In this document: piece by piece, positions 34,201-44,073 of the stretch
How the letters are laid out: the number at the start of each line of letters is the position of its first letter
Position numbering within the stretch: position 1 is the stretch's first letter
Notes under the pieces: generated by a model
What the model saw: the letters and a program-made list of their open reading frames with translations, nothing else
Databases searched by the model: none
Told to the model about the DNA's origin: nothing
Translations under genes and position numbers: made by a program
DNA from: Steinernema hermaphroditum
Taxonomy: Eukaryota > Nematoda > Chromadorea > Rhabditida > Steinernematidae
NCBI GenBank assembly: GCA_030435675.1
Contig: CM059624.1
Coordinates: forward strand, 13,974,769 to 14,038,768
DNA: 64,000 bases
Reading direction: 5' to 3'

Positions 34201-37200
34201 GTGATACTGTGAAGACAAATAGCCTTGTGGGTGGTAACGTGGCGTTCAAACTTCAGGTGGTCAGGCGACGAGTTTGAACAGTTCTTTCGTGTTCAAACTC
34301 GTTGCTCCTCGGCATGAGTTTTCAACGAGGCCTAAGACACTAGTAGCAAAGAACCTTCGCTCTAACTAAACCAAAAATCCGGGCTTATGGGATTACGATT
34401 ATGATAACCAGGGAACACAAAAAGTCCGATCTATAACAGCAGCCAATGAGTGAACTCATGTGATCCCTAATCTTCCTTATTCGAACTTGTAATTACAGGA
34501 TTACTGTAATACAAAACTTCTGACTCATAGTAGCATTCTGATATACCCTTCCCCTACTGAACTCCTTTAAAAGACCGTGCATTCTCCGATTGAAGCAACA
34601 AACGCTCGCTTCCCAGGCGGCTGCCTCTAATTTTACAATGATCTCTTATCATCGACCGCTGAAACATTCCCACACGTGTCACATTCAGACGCAATCAAAT
34701 TGAATTATGCGTGTAAATATCAGCACCCCAATCTGCGGAAGTCAGAGATGGCGACGTAGCGTGCGTGGAGCGGCGATTGACGTAACCGCTGCGTGCCTAA
34801 GTCCGTTATCTAAGAATGTTAGCGCTAAGCGGATTGATTAGATTATCGGGGGAACGGTTGCTACTGTGCAGGCTACTATCACGAATGTTTTTTCTGTTGC
34901 AAATGGAGAACGAGTCATATGGACGGACTTCCTTGACTTCCTCTTGATGCGGTCATTGTGATGCAATCCTTTTAAAGGAACTGTACGTTTGCAGAATTAG
35001 AAAAGCGAAAAGTAAATGATAAATTAAATAATAAAATTGTGGATGAACAAGAAGTCAAGTTACAGCATATGAGTAGGGGGTCTTTGTGGAGGACCGGTCC
35101 CAATATGAAGGGTATCCCAAATAAGATCATTTTAGACGGAGGTCTAGAAAGCCATTCAAAAACACAAATCGTGCGATTGGTCAGTCTCTCTCAATTTTCA
35201 CTCTTCCTGTTCGTTTTCCGACCGGCCTCACATTTGCTCTGGATGCTCTCAGAAATAAATTCCCAATTTCGGTCATCTTCTTGTGTCACCTTGTACAGTG
35301 ATACACAAATAAGAGAACGTCTAGAGGGCAGCCAAAATGCATATCTGCTCTGATCAACCCACTTTGAAACTTGATGGCGAAAATAGTGCTGAGAAACTCT
35401 ACTGTAATCCCAAAATCAAAATTACGAACAAAGCCGTTCAGGCTTAGGCGACCACGAGGACTCCAAAGGATTCATAGTGAAAGAGCCATTCAAACGCATT
35501 AAAGTCCCATTAAGCATGGGTTGCCTTGTCGGAAAGTCATGTCAAAAAAACTTTAGACAGAAGCCAAGAAAGTCATTTCCTTTGGGACACCATCATATGT
35601 CTCGTCTCCCCTCCAGCGATGCTCTTTCGACAAAATGTTTAAATAACAGTAAAAGCATTTAATGGAGTGATCATCACTCATCGCTAGTACATCCTGTGTT
35701 TTAGCGTTCGGCTTTGACTTTGACGTTATATTGACTGTTCCGGACAACCCAATGTTTACTTAAACTTATTTATCCGTAAACCAAACGAACACGTCAAACA
35801 AATATACAAAGGAAGAGCAAAGGAAAAAATACTATGTTCTATGTAATACTATAGGAAGTAATAGGGGTTCTAGGGGCAATTTTTACTGTACAGACGGGAT
35901 GAGTGTTGCCTAGTCACTGGCCACCTCTCGAGCCTGTTTTCATTTCGAAACAATTGCAAATGTTCCAAACAGTGAGATTGCAAGCTTGGCGGTCATGGAA
36001 TCATTTTAATTCCAGTATAACCTGGTAGACAATCGATGGGCTATCGGTCTCGAAGGCATAATGACAGTGAACCAGTGTATTGAAAGTGTTTGTGTGGCTC
36101 ATTTCGAACGTTTCTGATTTGTAAACCGATCAAAGTCGTTTCGATGCTGTTTTGTCTAGTGTTTGAAACCGACCGCTCCTCTAGCGATCAAATACGACCG
36201 TTCTCGTCGAAAAACACACAGATAGACCCGTCGTTTCTTAGAGGGTGTTGAAAAGTTATATTCACTGTTTTTTTTTCATCGTTCTTTTAATTCGCTCAAA
36301 GATCACTGATGAAAAATGATGCGTACGAGCTGTCCCTCATCCTGCGGGACGCAGTCACCTTTAAGTCGTTAACTTCATAATCATTATCATCGATTCATTT
36401 AACATTATCATTGCTTGAACTTAAAAAACCTTGAGTCACGCTTCCTTGACATGTCGGTTCTACATGTAATTGCATCAGTTTGTGGACCTATATTTTATTA
36501 CTTTGACACTTCAATTGATTGAATCCCCAAATGTTTACTTAAACTTCCGAAGCCGTCTACTTTTTAAACGGCTAAAAAGGGGTGAAAGGAGGGGGAAGCT
36601 CCTCTACGAAATCGAGGTGGAACTAGGTGGAAAGCGAATAGAACATTCAGTGGTCAGTAGTCAGTGGACAGATGGCGGAAAGACCGTGAAGTGTCACATT
36701 TGGAGCTTCATGCGCTCAGAGTTCGCGCTTCTTGAATCGGGGCAAAACCGTCTACACCCACGATGTATCGATAAACACCCATTTACGTCAATTGACTCAA
36801 ATGTCAGCCGAACCATTTGAGTCATTTCGTAGGCGAAACATCGAAATCAAAACTGATAACGATACAATCCTATTAGCGGACGGTTCCTACCGTAAAAACG
36901 ACTCACCAGCCCAGAGGATCTGTGCGAGGAGGATGAATATACAAGCGAATATTTGGTAAGGACCAAACGGGTTAATCCTGGACAGGATCTCCTCGAAGTG
37001 TGTGTAGGTGGCGAGCTCCTTGACCTTCTTCTTGTGGATCTTGCCGATGCTCACAATGCTGCAGAGCTTCGTGAGCAGGGATAACGTAAACAAAACAACG
37101 CTTACCTGCTGGCGTGTGTTCGCGTCTTTGTGACGGGACCACTTAGCGACGACATCCTGTCCGTTGGTGGCAACGAGAAGTGGCGCCCCGATAAGCGAAC

Positions 37201-37207
37201 AAATCAT
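31244..37207 (-). CDS. oct-1: SLC22-type organic cation transporter
   Basis: Exons (minus): 37207-36907, 33529-33279, 33240-33026, 32976-32775, 32732-32507, 32477-32138, 31673-31458, 31418-31244. Total 1,926 nt, 641 residues, phases consistent. It shows a major-facilitator SLC22 layout. An N-terminal helix (FEEILSRINPFGPYQIFACI) is followed by a large extracellular loop with Cys residues (EPDWNCTF, EKCDILNNQCASY) and the loop motif GGHLGDHLGRS between TM2 and TM3. The family signature ESPRWL lies after TM6, followed by the central cytoplasmic loop and six further membrane segments, ending in a cytoplasmic NRSRANTRSRSRANTQ tail. Family members move organic cations or zwitterions across the plasma membrane. 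The first 60 residues are not conserved: the true start may be further inside, or a 39-bp intron (GTAAGC...) may be spliced there. The symbol is by analogy with C. elegans. Confidence 0.85.
31795..32055. repeat. foldback in a transporter intron
   Basis: TGAGATCTGAACCGTCCCCC near 31877 pairs with GGGGACGGTTCAAATCCTCA near 32000, and CCTGAGATCTGG pairs with CCAGATCCTAG further in. The outer CCCGGAATAACC / GGTATGGTTCC parts also pair loosely. It is likely a decayed MITE of about 250 bp within the 464-bp intron. Confidence 0.55.
33530..36906 (-). other. long intron of the transporter gene
   Basis: A 3.4 kb intron in a gene whose other introns are mostly 30-50 bp. A 15-bp-stem hairpin lies at 34247-34290 (GACGAGTTTGAAC / GTTCAAACTCGTT). 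No second gene was recognised; open frames at 33679-33900 (-) and 36470-36820 (+) have no family I can name. Confidence 0.55.
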
Positions 37208-37926
37208 ATTTCAACGGGAAAGACGCGAGAGCGCCGACGGCGGCGGTGATAAGACGGCTGCTGGGGAGTCGGATGGGAACATCGGAATCGCGTCGGAAAC
37301 CCTTGTAATTACGGGAGCGCCGGAATCGATCGGACGGAGGTTAAGAGGATTAATTTGATAAGGCGGCTTAGCTAACCGGATCGACGCTTTCTTAGAGGTG
37401 TTCGCCTTTTGAGAGCGGGAATTTGAATGGGGAATTTGAAGGTCTTCACCATGAGTTCGTCTACACCATTAGTATTTACGCATATTGGTGTAGCGCGAAA
37501 AGGTTAATCTCAGAGAAATGGCATGGTTCGGGAATGATGGGTGAAACAGCAAAATGGTTTACCCACCTCAGGATCACAGAACTCATATGTCTATGATATT
37601 TAAGAGAAAACATATAAGCAATGGTTTTGTTTTTTTTTTCAGACAGCCTATTTGACCTACATTCTATAGGCTTCTAGTGTCAAGGAGGTAATTTCAGACA
37701 GTTTTCAAAAAGGGAAGTGTGATCCGTTCACAAACAGCTAAAATGGGACCATCAAAAAGCACTTTTTGCGGCTGAGATGTCATTTTTTAATCTCATGTCA
37801 ACAGTTTCCCTGCATGCCGAAAATACCCCGGAAATGAACAACACAGGACCGTAGCGAACACTGGAATCAGTCAATTAAGTTACGTATTATTACACTAACT
37901 AAAAATCTTCAAGGCGAATCAAATTG
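37208..37926. other. spacer between transporter and SEC24 genes
   Basis: Both neighbours are on the minus strand, so this holds the SEC24 3' UTR and the transporter promoter. The 200 bp next to the transporter ATG are GC-rich (GCGCCGACGGCGGCGG), consistent with a promoter. Confidence 0.4.
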
Positions 37927-40900
37927 CTATTTGCCCAGTTCGTTCTTGATGTGATGAAGGAATTCGCTGTAGCTGTGCGAAGATTCTATCCTGTCTTCGA
38001 TAAGGCGCCTAGTAAAAGTTTCGCGCAGGGGGCTATCCTCTCTAAACAAAGACAGTTATTCAACACTTATATGAGGACAAATGTTCAGTACCGAATAATA
38101 ACCACTGGTGCATAAACTCCGCGATGATGTTCAAGGGAACGAATGAATTCATGAAGGCGCTTACTCAGGGCGTTATCTCTGCACTCCAGGCCATCCTACA
38201 ATTGGATAAGTTACCATCAACTGGAATCACATGCATCACTTACATCCTCACTAACCCGAGCAAAATGGTCAACTCCAAAGATGTCGTTAAGCACTGTTGG
38301 GCTAACTCCCGACCCGACATACAAATAAACGAACGTTCCCGCATCCATAAGATACAAATCATTCCTATTAATTTTTTCATAAGACAGAGCAATTGGCTGA
38401 GGGTCCTCGGACTAAAACAGTGGATTAAAAAGGTGCAAATTGGTACCTCAACTTACGTCCTTCAAGTAGTGCACAGGATACAAAGCTGGATAGATTTCTA
38501 AGAGAATAACTTCAAGTGGCGCATTATTGAGCATGATCATTGCTGCCACTCGGCTATCCAATTTCCCTGAGCGTCCTCCAGCACTAAACGCACTCTGAAA
38601 GATCATATATCAGCTTAGAGTTCTTTTTTCGATAAGTAAAATTACATGTTTAAGAAGTCCAAGAATATACAGGGGGAGAAGACGGAGCTGTTCCACAGGA
38701 GCAAGAAGTATGTTTCCCGACTGTCCGATGGAACGGTTGTAGCAACCCAGCGCATCAACGGCAGCACTTATCAATGCCTCACGAGAATCGGACAAGGCGT
38801 TCCCATTCATCACTCTGTCTGACGCTAAAAAACGCATCAGTTGCAACCTGTTAGGTAGATTACAACACACCCATTTTTGCCAACAACGATATAGTGGACT
38901 TCACATCAAAAGCAGTAAACAGTTGCGAACATTCGCTGAGGACCGGTAAACAGAGCGTGTGGACGCGAATACGGCGATCTCCTCTACTCGATGTATACAG
39001 CAACGCAGCTTGGAAGCACACGCAGCTAGACCCTTCGAGGCTGTCGTCCAACTGAACTTGCACTCCAATGGCGGCTTCAGGATTAACGTTGGCTAGAGCC
39101 AATAGATCGGTCGAGCGTATGAAGAAGTTCCCGTAAAATGAGTGCAGTGAAACCCCGCGACTGCAGCGAATGCGCAAAACAGCCTCGAAACCAATTTTCC
39201 GAGTAAGATAGCGTTGAAGTAAATGGTTGTATCGAAGGACTTCTGGTTGGTTCCGATTCATGTGGTAATCCGGGAAATGATAAATCGATCCGCTACTGAA
39301 TTTTGACATTCCAGCTGAAAAGATTGGAACTTGTTTGTACTCTGTAGCAGAACAATAACCTACATAACGTTGCCAAATCGTTATATTGCGAATTCAAAAG
39401 GAACAGGTCCACAGCAATTTGATTTCCAGTGCATTCTAATGCAAAGCTCTTGTAGAAATCAGTAGTCGGCCCCAAATTCTTAACATCAGCAGCCGCTTTC
39501 TCATTGGGATTCTTTCGACTCGCCAGTTTTCCTGGCCCCAGATTCGGCAACGAGGCTTGCATTACTGTTATGCGGCCGCCAATTTCAGCCTGCAACACTT
39601 CTTTCGTTTTCGACAAAGGTGCAATGGTCATCCTACAATTAAGCTGCGAACTATCGTAAGGGCAGAACCGATGCAGTTCGAAGAACTGTGGTTATCCTCG
39701 AACAGTGAAGGAAGGTTTAGTACAAATTCTTCCACGGCGGTTCTATATTCTTCAAGAGGTACATAGAGACCCGAATTCACTGGCAGAAACATATCTAAGA
39801 AGGGCTTCATTAATTGACAAAGCTACAAGAGCGCTTACCATCGACATCATCTACTATAAGTTCCCGAACGGGACCATCAGCGGTTGTAAATTCGTAAAAG
39901 TGAACCGCAGAGTCGACAGCCACAAATCCAATCAACATCCGATCGTCACCCGGAAACGAGTCAAGGCTTTCGTGCAGCATCTTACTAAAGGCATGTAAGT
40001 ACCCTTAAAAGACGATTCTCATCTTCATGCATTACATTTCTGGAACATACCCGTTTCCACCGCTTGAGCGCTTACATCCAATATAAACATGTATAGTGCC
40101 GGCTGGGGACGCCGGAGCTGGAAAACAAAGCTGTTAGTTCGAAGGAAGGGTGCACTCCATAATGTACTGCGAAATAAACATGAATTGAACAGGACTGACG
40201 TGCTGTATAGCAGTCTAATATAGTAGCTGATCCCATATTTTGTTCAGAGCATTGTTAATTGGCTTTAGAGCAGAACGCCAATTACATATTCTACATATAT
40301 TCACAACGAATAAAAAACTTGCCATGTATTCACTTGGCGCTATGAATTCAACAGTAGCATGTTTGATCTCGGGGCGTCTTGTCGGTTCACCATAACAATT
40401 ATTCGCCGGGTCCCAGTTAAAGCCGTCAGGTACTAAATTAAGCATGAGAAAAAAGGACGAAGAACATCAGTTTACAGTCGTTCACCCGGTAGCACATATT
40501 GCATTTCCAATGTTGGGAATCTGGAAAGCTCACGTAGGGATTGATATAGGCACGGCAGTATCGGCAGCGAACTATGGTGGGTGCCTGCAGAACGTTTAGC
40601 TGTCTTAAATCACGAAACGGCTGTATTGTAAGTCCAAGGGGAAGTCGGCATTTCTTCAAAAGCTCTTGGTTTTTTGGAACGCCGCTCATTGTACACCGAA
40701 AAACTCTAAAACAACACATGAAACGACTAGACGGACAGCGACACTCACTCCGATGAGCAGTGCTCAGTTGGGTTAGCAACAGTTAATGGCAACGTTATTG
40801 TATTCTCATTCGGTCCTACGGTGAGAATATTTCGCTCTTGAAGCAAGTCGATGTGCGTAACTGGAGCTGATGCACCTAATCGGGGCTGCCCGTACGAATA

Positions 40901-41143
40901 CGGTTGTCCATTCGGATACGATTGGCCGTACGCATACGGTTGCCCGTTCGGATACGGCTGGCCATATGAATATGGTTGGCCGTTCGGATACGGTTGGCCG
41001 TTCAGATAGGGTTGGCCGCTCGGATACGGTTGGCCGTTCGGATACGCCTGACCGTTCGAATACGCCTGGCCGTGCGGATGCGGTTGGCCGTTCGGATATG
41101 GCTGACCGTACGGGTACGGTTGGCCGCTCGGATGCGGCTGCAT
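37927..41143 (-). CDS. sec-24: SEC24, COPII cargo adaptor (complete)
   Basis: Thirteen exons (minus): 41143-40749, 40705-40476, 40432-40323, 40117-40051, 40003-39839, 39794-39637, 39589-39364, 39314-38871, 38824-38646, 38594-38457, 38411-38244, 38195-38092, 38041-37927. Total 2,499 nt, 832 residues, all phases consistent. Domain order is a Gln/Pro/Tyr/Gly repeat N-terminus; a zinc finger (CRYC...WKCNMC); the trunk ([50 protein letters not shown]); a beta-sandwich/helical part ([57 protein letters not shown]); and a gelsolin-like C-terminus ([35 protein letters not shown]). SEC24 binds cargo and SEC23 at ER exit sites. The closest pattern is the SEC24A/B class. The N-terminus is much shorter than in vertebrate SEC24. 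Intron 3 has a GC donor (ATG|GCAAGT). Confidence 0.95.
40885..41140 (-). repeat. 18-bp coding minisatellite in SEC24
   Basis: About 14 copies of an 18-bp unit (GGTTGGCCGTTCGGATAC on the plus strand) encode the hexapeptide N-G-Q-P-Y-P with Ser, Tyr, Ala and His variants. It lies immediately after the start codon. Confidence 0.9.
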
Positions 41144-41569
41144 TACTCACCCTGAAAGTACACACGGCCAAAATTAGGAAAATGTTGCAAATTATTTAAA
41201 TAAAACAACGCAAAATGGCGGCAAACGGGTTCCAAGGTATTTCACCTCGGAAATTTCCGATGAAATTAAGGGTCATATGCGAATTTCCACGTTTGAAAGA
41301 TACAAAGAGCGGGTTGCGTATTTATTCATAAAGCTGTAGCATTAAAGACATTGAAAATCGCGCGCGGCGAACAGCTAAGGGGGAAGCGCGACCGCACAGC
41401 GCCGAGCACAAGGGCGAATGACTGCGTCGGCCCATGTCTAAAGTGCATATCGCGAGGTCGTCTACGCCTACAGACAGAGACAAATCGACGAGCGAGAAGA
41501 AAGCGCCAGATGTGGATCCCACCACGAAGTTTATGTGGAAGCATGTGAAATATAGTGTCCGTTTCTAAT
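41144..41569. other. SEC24 upstream region
   Basis: Probable promoter and 5' UTR of SEC24. Frames at 41322-41580 show no similarity. GC content rises over 41355-41480. Confidence 0.4.
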
Positions 41570-42747
41570 GCTACGGCCACGAATGCTGCGTCGTGCGTCG
41601 CGCTCCGTGCGTCGTGCGTCGTGCGTCCTGCGTTGTGCGTCGTGCGTTGCTCGCTGCGTCCTGCGTTTTTTGGGGGGTGGCCACGAACGCTGCGTCGTGC
41701 GTCCTACGTCGTGCGTTTTTTTCGCCATTGAAAAAAACGCGTCGACCTCGACGCGTTTTTCGCTGCGTCGTGCGTTTTCTCCATGGGTGGTCCAACTTCG
41801 AAGGCCAGATTGGCATATGCCTCGATGCTACCGTAATACCCCAGGAGTTTTTCACATCCTCCCAATCAGTTGTATGCTTGGTGCGCTACTTTGGAATGGA
41901 CACATGTGTATGTAGGCCGGCATCTCGAAGTACAGGGTGTTCAGAAAGTTCTGCGACGCATCTAAATGTTGGATTTTAGCAATTTCATGCAGATCTCTGG
42001 GAACTTTAAACGATTTCCATCATGTTCCAAAAATCATCGCATTTTTGTGTTGCAGAACTTTCTGAACACCCCGTAGTAGGCGGCTTCGGCTGAGGCTCCA
42101 GCTCACCTAGGAGCTATGTGTCCTCTTTGGCGACGTTCCGGTTGAAACGGTGGATCTGGCGGATCTCCTCCGAGCGGGGCTCCTACTCCTCGAGGTACCT
42201 CCGCAGCCAGTCGACGATCGCCTCGAGGGCTTCGGCATTAGCAGAGAGCCTCCTCGGGAAACGTGCTCGATATGCAGAAGAGGGACTTCCAAAAGAGATC
42301 ACCTCCTCGGGAAGCGCGTCCTCCTTGGTGACCAGGTCGCTCATCATCCTCTTCTGGAAGTCTCTCTTCTGCATATCGAACACCTTTTTGTCCGATGAGG
42401 TCAACTTCACGGGCCATCGTTGATTATTGTTGGAAGCACTGAGCTTTCCATGATAACGGCTGGTTTTGGTGACACATACACCGTAGTTCATTAGAATGCA
42501 TCGGATGACGCAAGGGGATGTCCACGAACGCAACGCAGCGAGCAGAGAACGCACGATGCAAGACGCACGACGCTGCCGCACGACGCAGCATTCGTGGCCA
42601 CCTCAGCAAAAACGCACGACGCGCAACGCACGACGCTGCGTCACGACGCAGCGATCGTGGCCACCCTCCAAAAAACGCACGACGCAGCGCGCGACGCACG
42701 ACGCAGGACGCACGACGCACGACGCAGCATTCGTGGCCGTAGCATAA
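41570..42747. mobile_element. 1.18-kb element with GC-rich GCGTCGTGCGT terminal inverted repeats
   Basis: The ends are reverse complements: ATGCTACGGCCACGAATGCT at the left and its complement AGCATTCGTGGCCGTAGCAT at the right. Each arm (about 175 bp left, 230 bp right) consists of 10-11-bp variants of GCGTCGTGCGT punctuated by TTTTTTGG(G/A)GGGTGGCCACGA. The interior has the nested MITE at 41933-42073. It also has a GC-balanced segment (42105-42420) with its own inverted repeat (ATGCAGAAGAGGGACTTCCA / TGGAAGTCTCTCTTCTGCAT); one minus-strand frame there reads VKLTSSDKKVFDMQKRDFQK, possibly a captured gene fragment. No transposase was seen. I cannot place it in a known superfamily. Confidence 0.7.
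41933..42073. mobile_element. 141-bp Tc1/mariner-type MITE nested in the GC-rich element
   Basis: Terminal inverted repeats CAGGGTGTTCAGAAAGTTCT and its complement AGAACTTTCTGAACACCCCG, bordered by TA on both sides. The CAGGGTGT end is shared with the MITE at 8.68 kb and the solo end at 30.78 kb, so these are probably related families using one transposase source. Confidence 0.88.
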
Positions 42748-42905
42748 TTTTTCAATTTTGCTGCTCGATGAGGCGCGTGTTTCATCTCTACCCCAGTGGT
42801 TTCGGACTGAAATCTTCAACGAATCGCTTCTTTCGCTTACGTTTACTTTTCGAATGTACAATAATCTTGTAGTGATTTCTTGTTTTTCAGGCTCCACACT
42901 CAGAT

Positions 42906-43682
42906 ATGGCAAGGCGCCCGCTTCCATCATCATCTCAGGTACTGAACCCGAGGGTACGCTCCCTGAACTCAACATGTACTTCTCCGTTTAATTTCAGAGC
43001 GTGGCAGAGTGCTACTTGACCGCCGGCCACTGCTTGCTGAAAATGAGCACCATCGCCGCTCACCTCCAGGGTGCTGATGGAGTGTAAGCGAACGATTTGA
43101 AACTCACACCAATGCATGATTACAGGCATCCAGATGATCTTCGCCGTCTCGCTGCCGCAGTCAAAACGCTCTCGAGAGATCTCGATAACGTCGCCAAAAC
43201 ACAGCAAGCTCGAGTGATGTACGTGGTGGGCCGGATACTCGACTAAACAGTGGAATTTCAGGAAAATGATTGAAAAAGACCGAAGTCTCATCGAGCAGAA
43301 AGAAGAAGAGAAAGAAGCAGAGCTGGCGAAGAAGAATCTGAGCACTCTCCAAACGCTGCTCGCGAGCATCAATAACGACGAAGTCACGATTGAGGACGAA
43401 AGGAACGAAGTCGAACTCATACAACACCCGCAAATGCTGGAGATGAAGACCACGGAGGACGACGGAAACATGCCACATTTTCCGTTTTTCGGGATCGATC
43501 ACAACTCATGGGCGATGCAGCCCGATGCATCCGGCTTCTTTGAGTCTCCCGCGTTTCACGTCGAATGTGGACCAAGCGAACACGAAGCGGAAAAAGAGAA
43601 GCCCGAAGTCGAGAACGACAAAGAGAGATACATATCGGATTTTGAAATGTTCGTTCGTGATGTTGCAAAACAGGATCTGTGA
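42906..43682 (+). CDS. small helical/coiled-coil protein, possibly BAP18-like
   Basis: Exons 42906-42938, 42998-43083, 43126-43218 and 43262-43682 (633 nt, 210 residues, phases consistent). Residues 12-75 read SVAECYLTAGHCLLKMSTIA...DDLRRLAAAVKTLSRDLDNV. They match the spacing of chromatin-complex subunit BAP18 (V-x-E-x5-AG-x5-K..., then a SANT-like L-x-AAVK-x4-DL segment). The remainder is a Lys/Glu coiled coil (IEKDRSLIEQKEEEKEAELA) and an acidic tail. BAP18 associates with NURF/MLL chromatin complexes; that function is only suggested here. A TTTTTCAG just before the start could be a trans-splice acceptor. It is tail-to-tail with the GIY-YIG gene. If not BAP18, it is an unrecognised helical protein. 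Confidence 0.6.
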
Positions 43683-44073
43683 TGTGAGTTCATGTAAAGT
43701 TAACCATAAAATTCTTTGTTATATCGATTGCATGATTTGTTGTCGCTCCGATTTCAGGTCGAACTTCGAAGTCGTTGCGTTAAAATAGGAGCGGTGTCAT
43801 TGTTACAATATTCCACGATAGCCGAATAGCATCCGCCCACTGTGGAGTGGTCCATCAGCTCGGTGCATGACGGGAAAACCTGTGGCACCGTTCTCGACCG
43901 AGGAACCTGCATCAAGAATCTCTCGATGAAACACAAAAAGTGGCCTCACCAATTTTCAATTTCCTTCTCCTTAGGACCCTGCTTTCATAGCCTCCTCGAT
44001 GAACCCCGCCGATTGTTTTCCTTCAACTTCAACACTTTAATCAACACAACTCTATAAGGCGAGAAACAACGTT
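43683..44073. other. convergent intergenic spacer
   Basis: Holds the 3' ends of two genes transcribed toward each other; no other feature seen. Confidence 0.5.

Noticed and set aside
36470..36820. 116-codon plus-strand frame in the transporter intron
   Set aside because: No recognisable domain, no splice context, and codon composition like surrounding noncoding DNA.
41568..41979. 115-128-codon frames rich in Arg/Cys/Val
   Set aside because: Translation of the GCGTCGTGCGT arm repeat; the same pattern appears in every frame and in the opposite arm.
42424..42975. 183-codon minus-strand frame
   Set aside because: Crosses the right arm repeat and the first exon of the plus-strand gene in the wrong direction; only low-complexity content.
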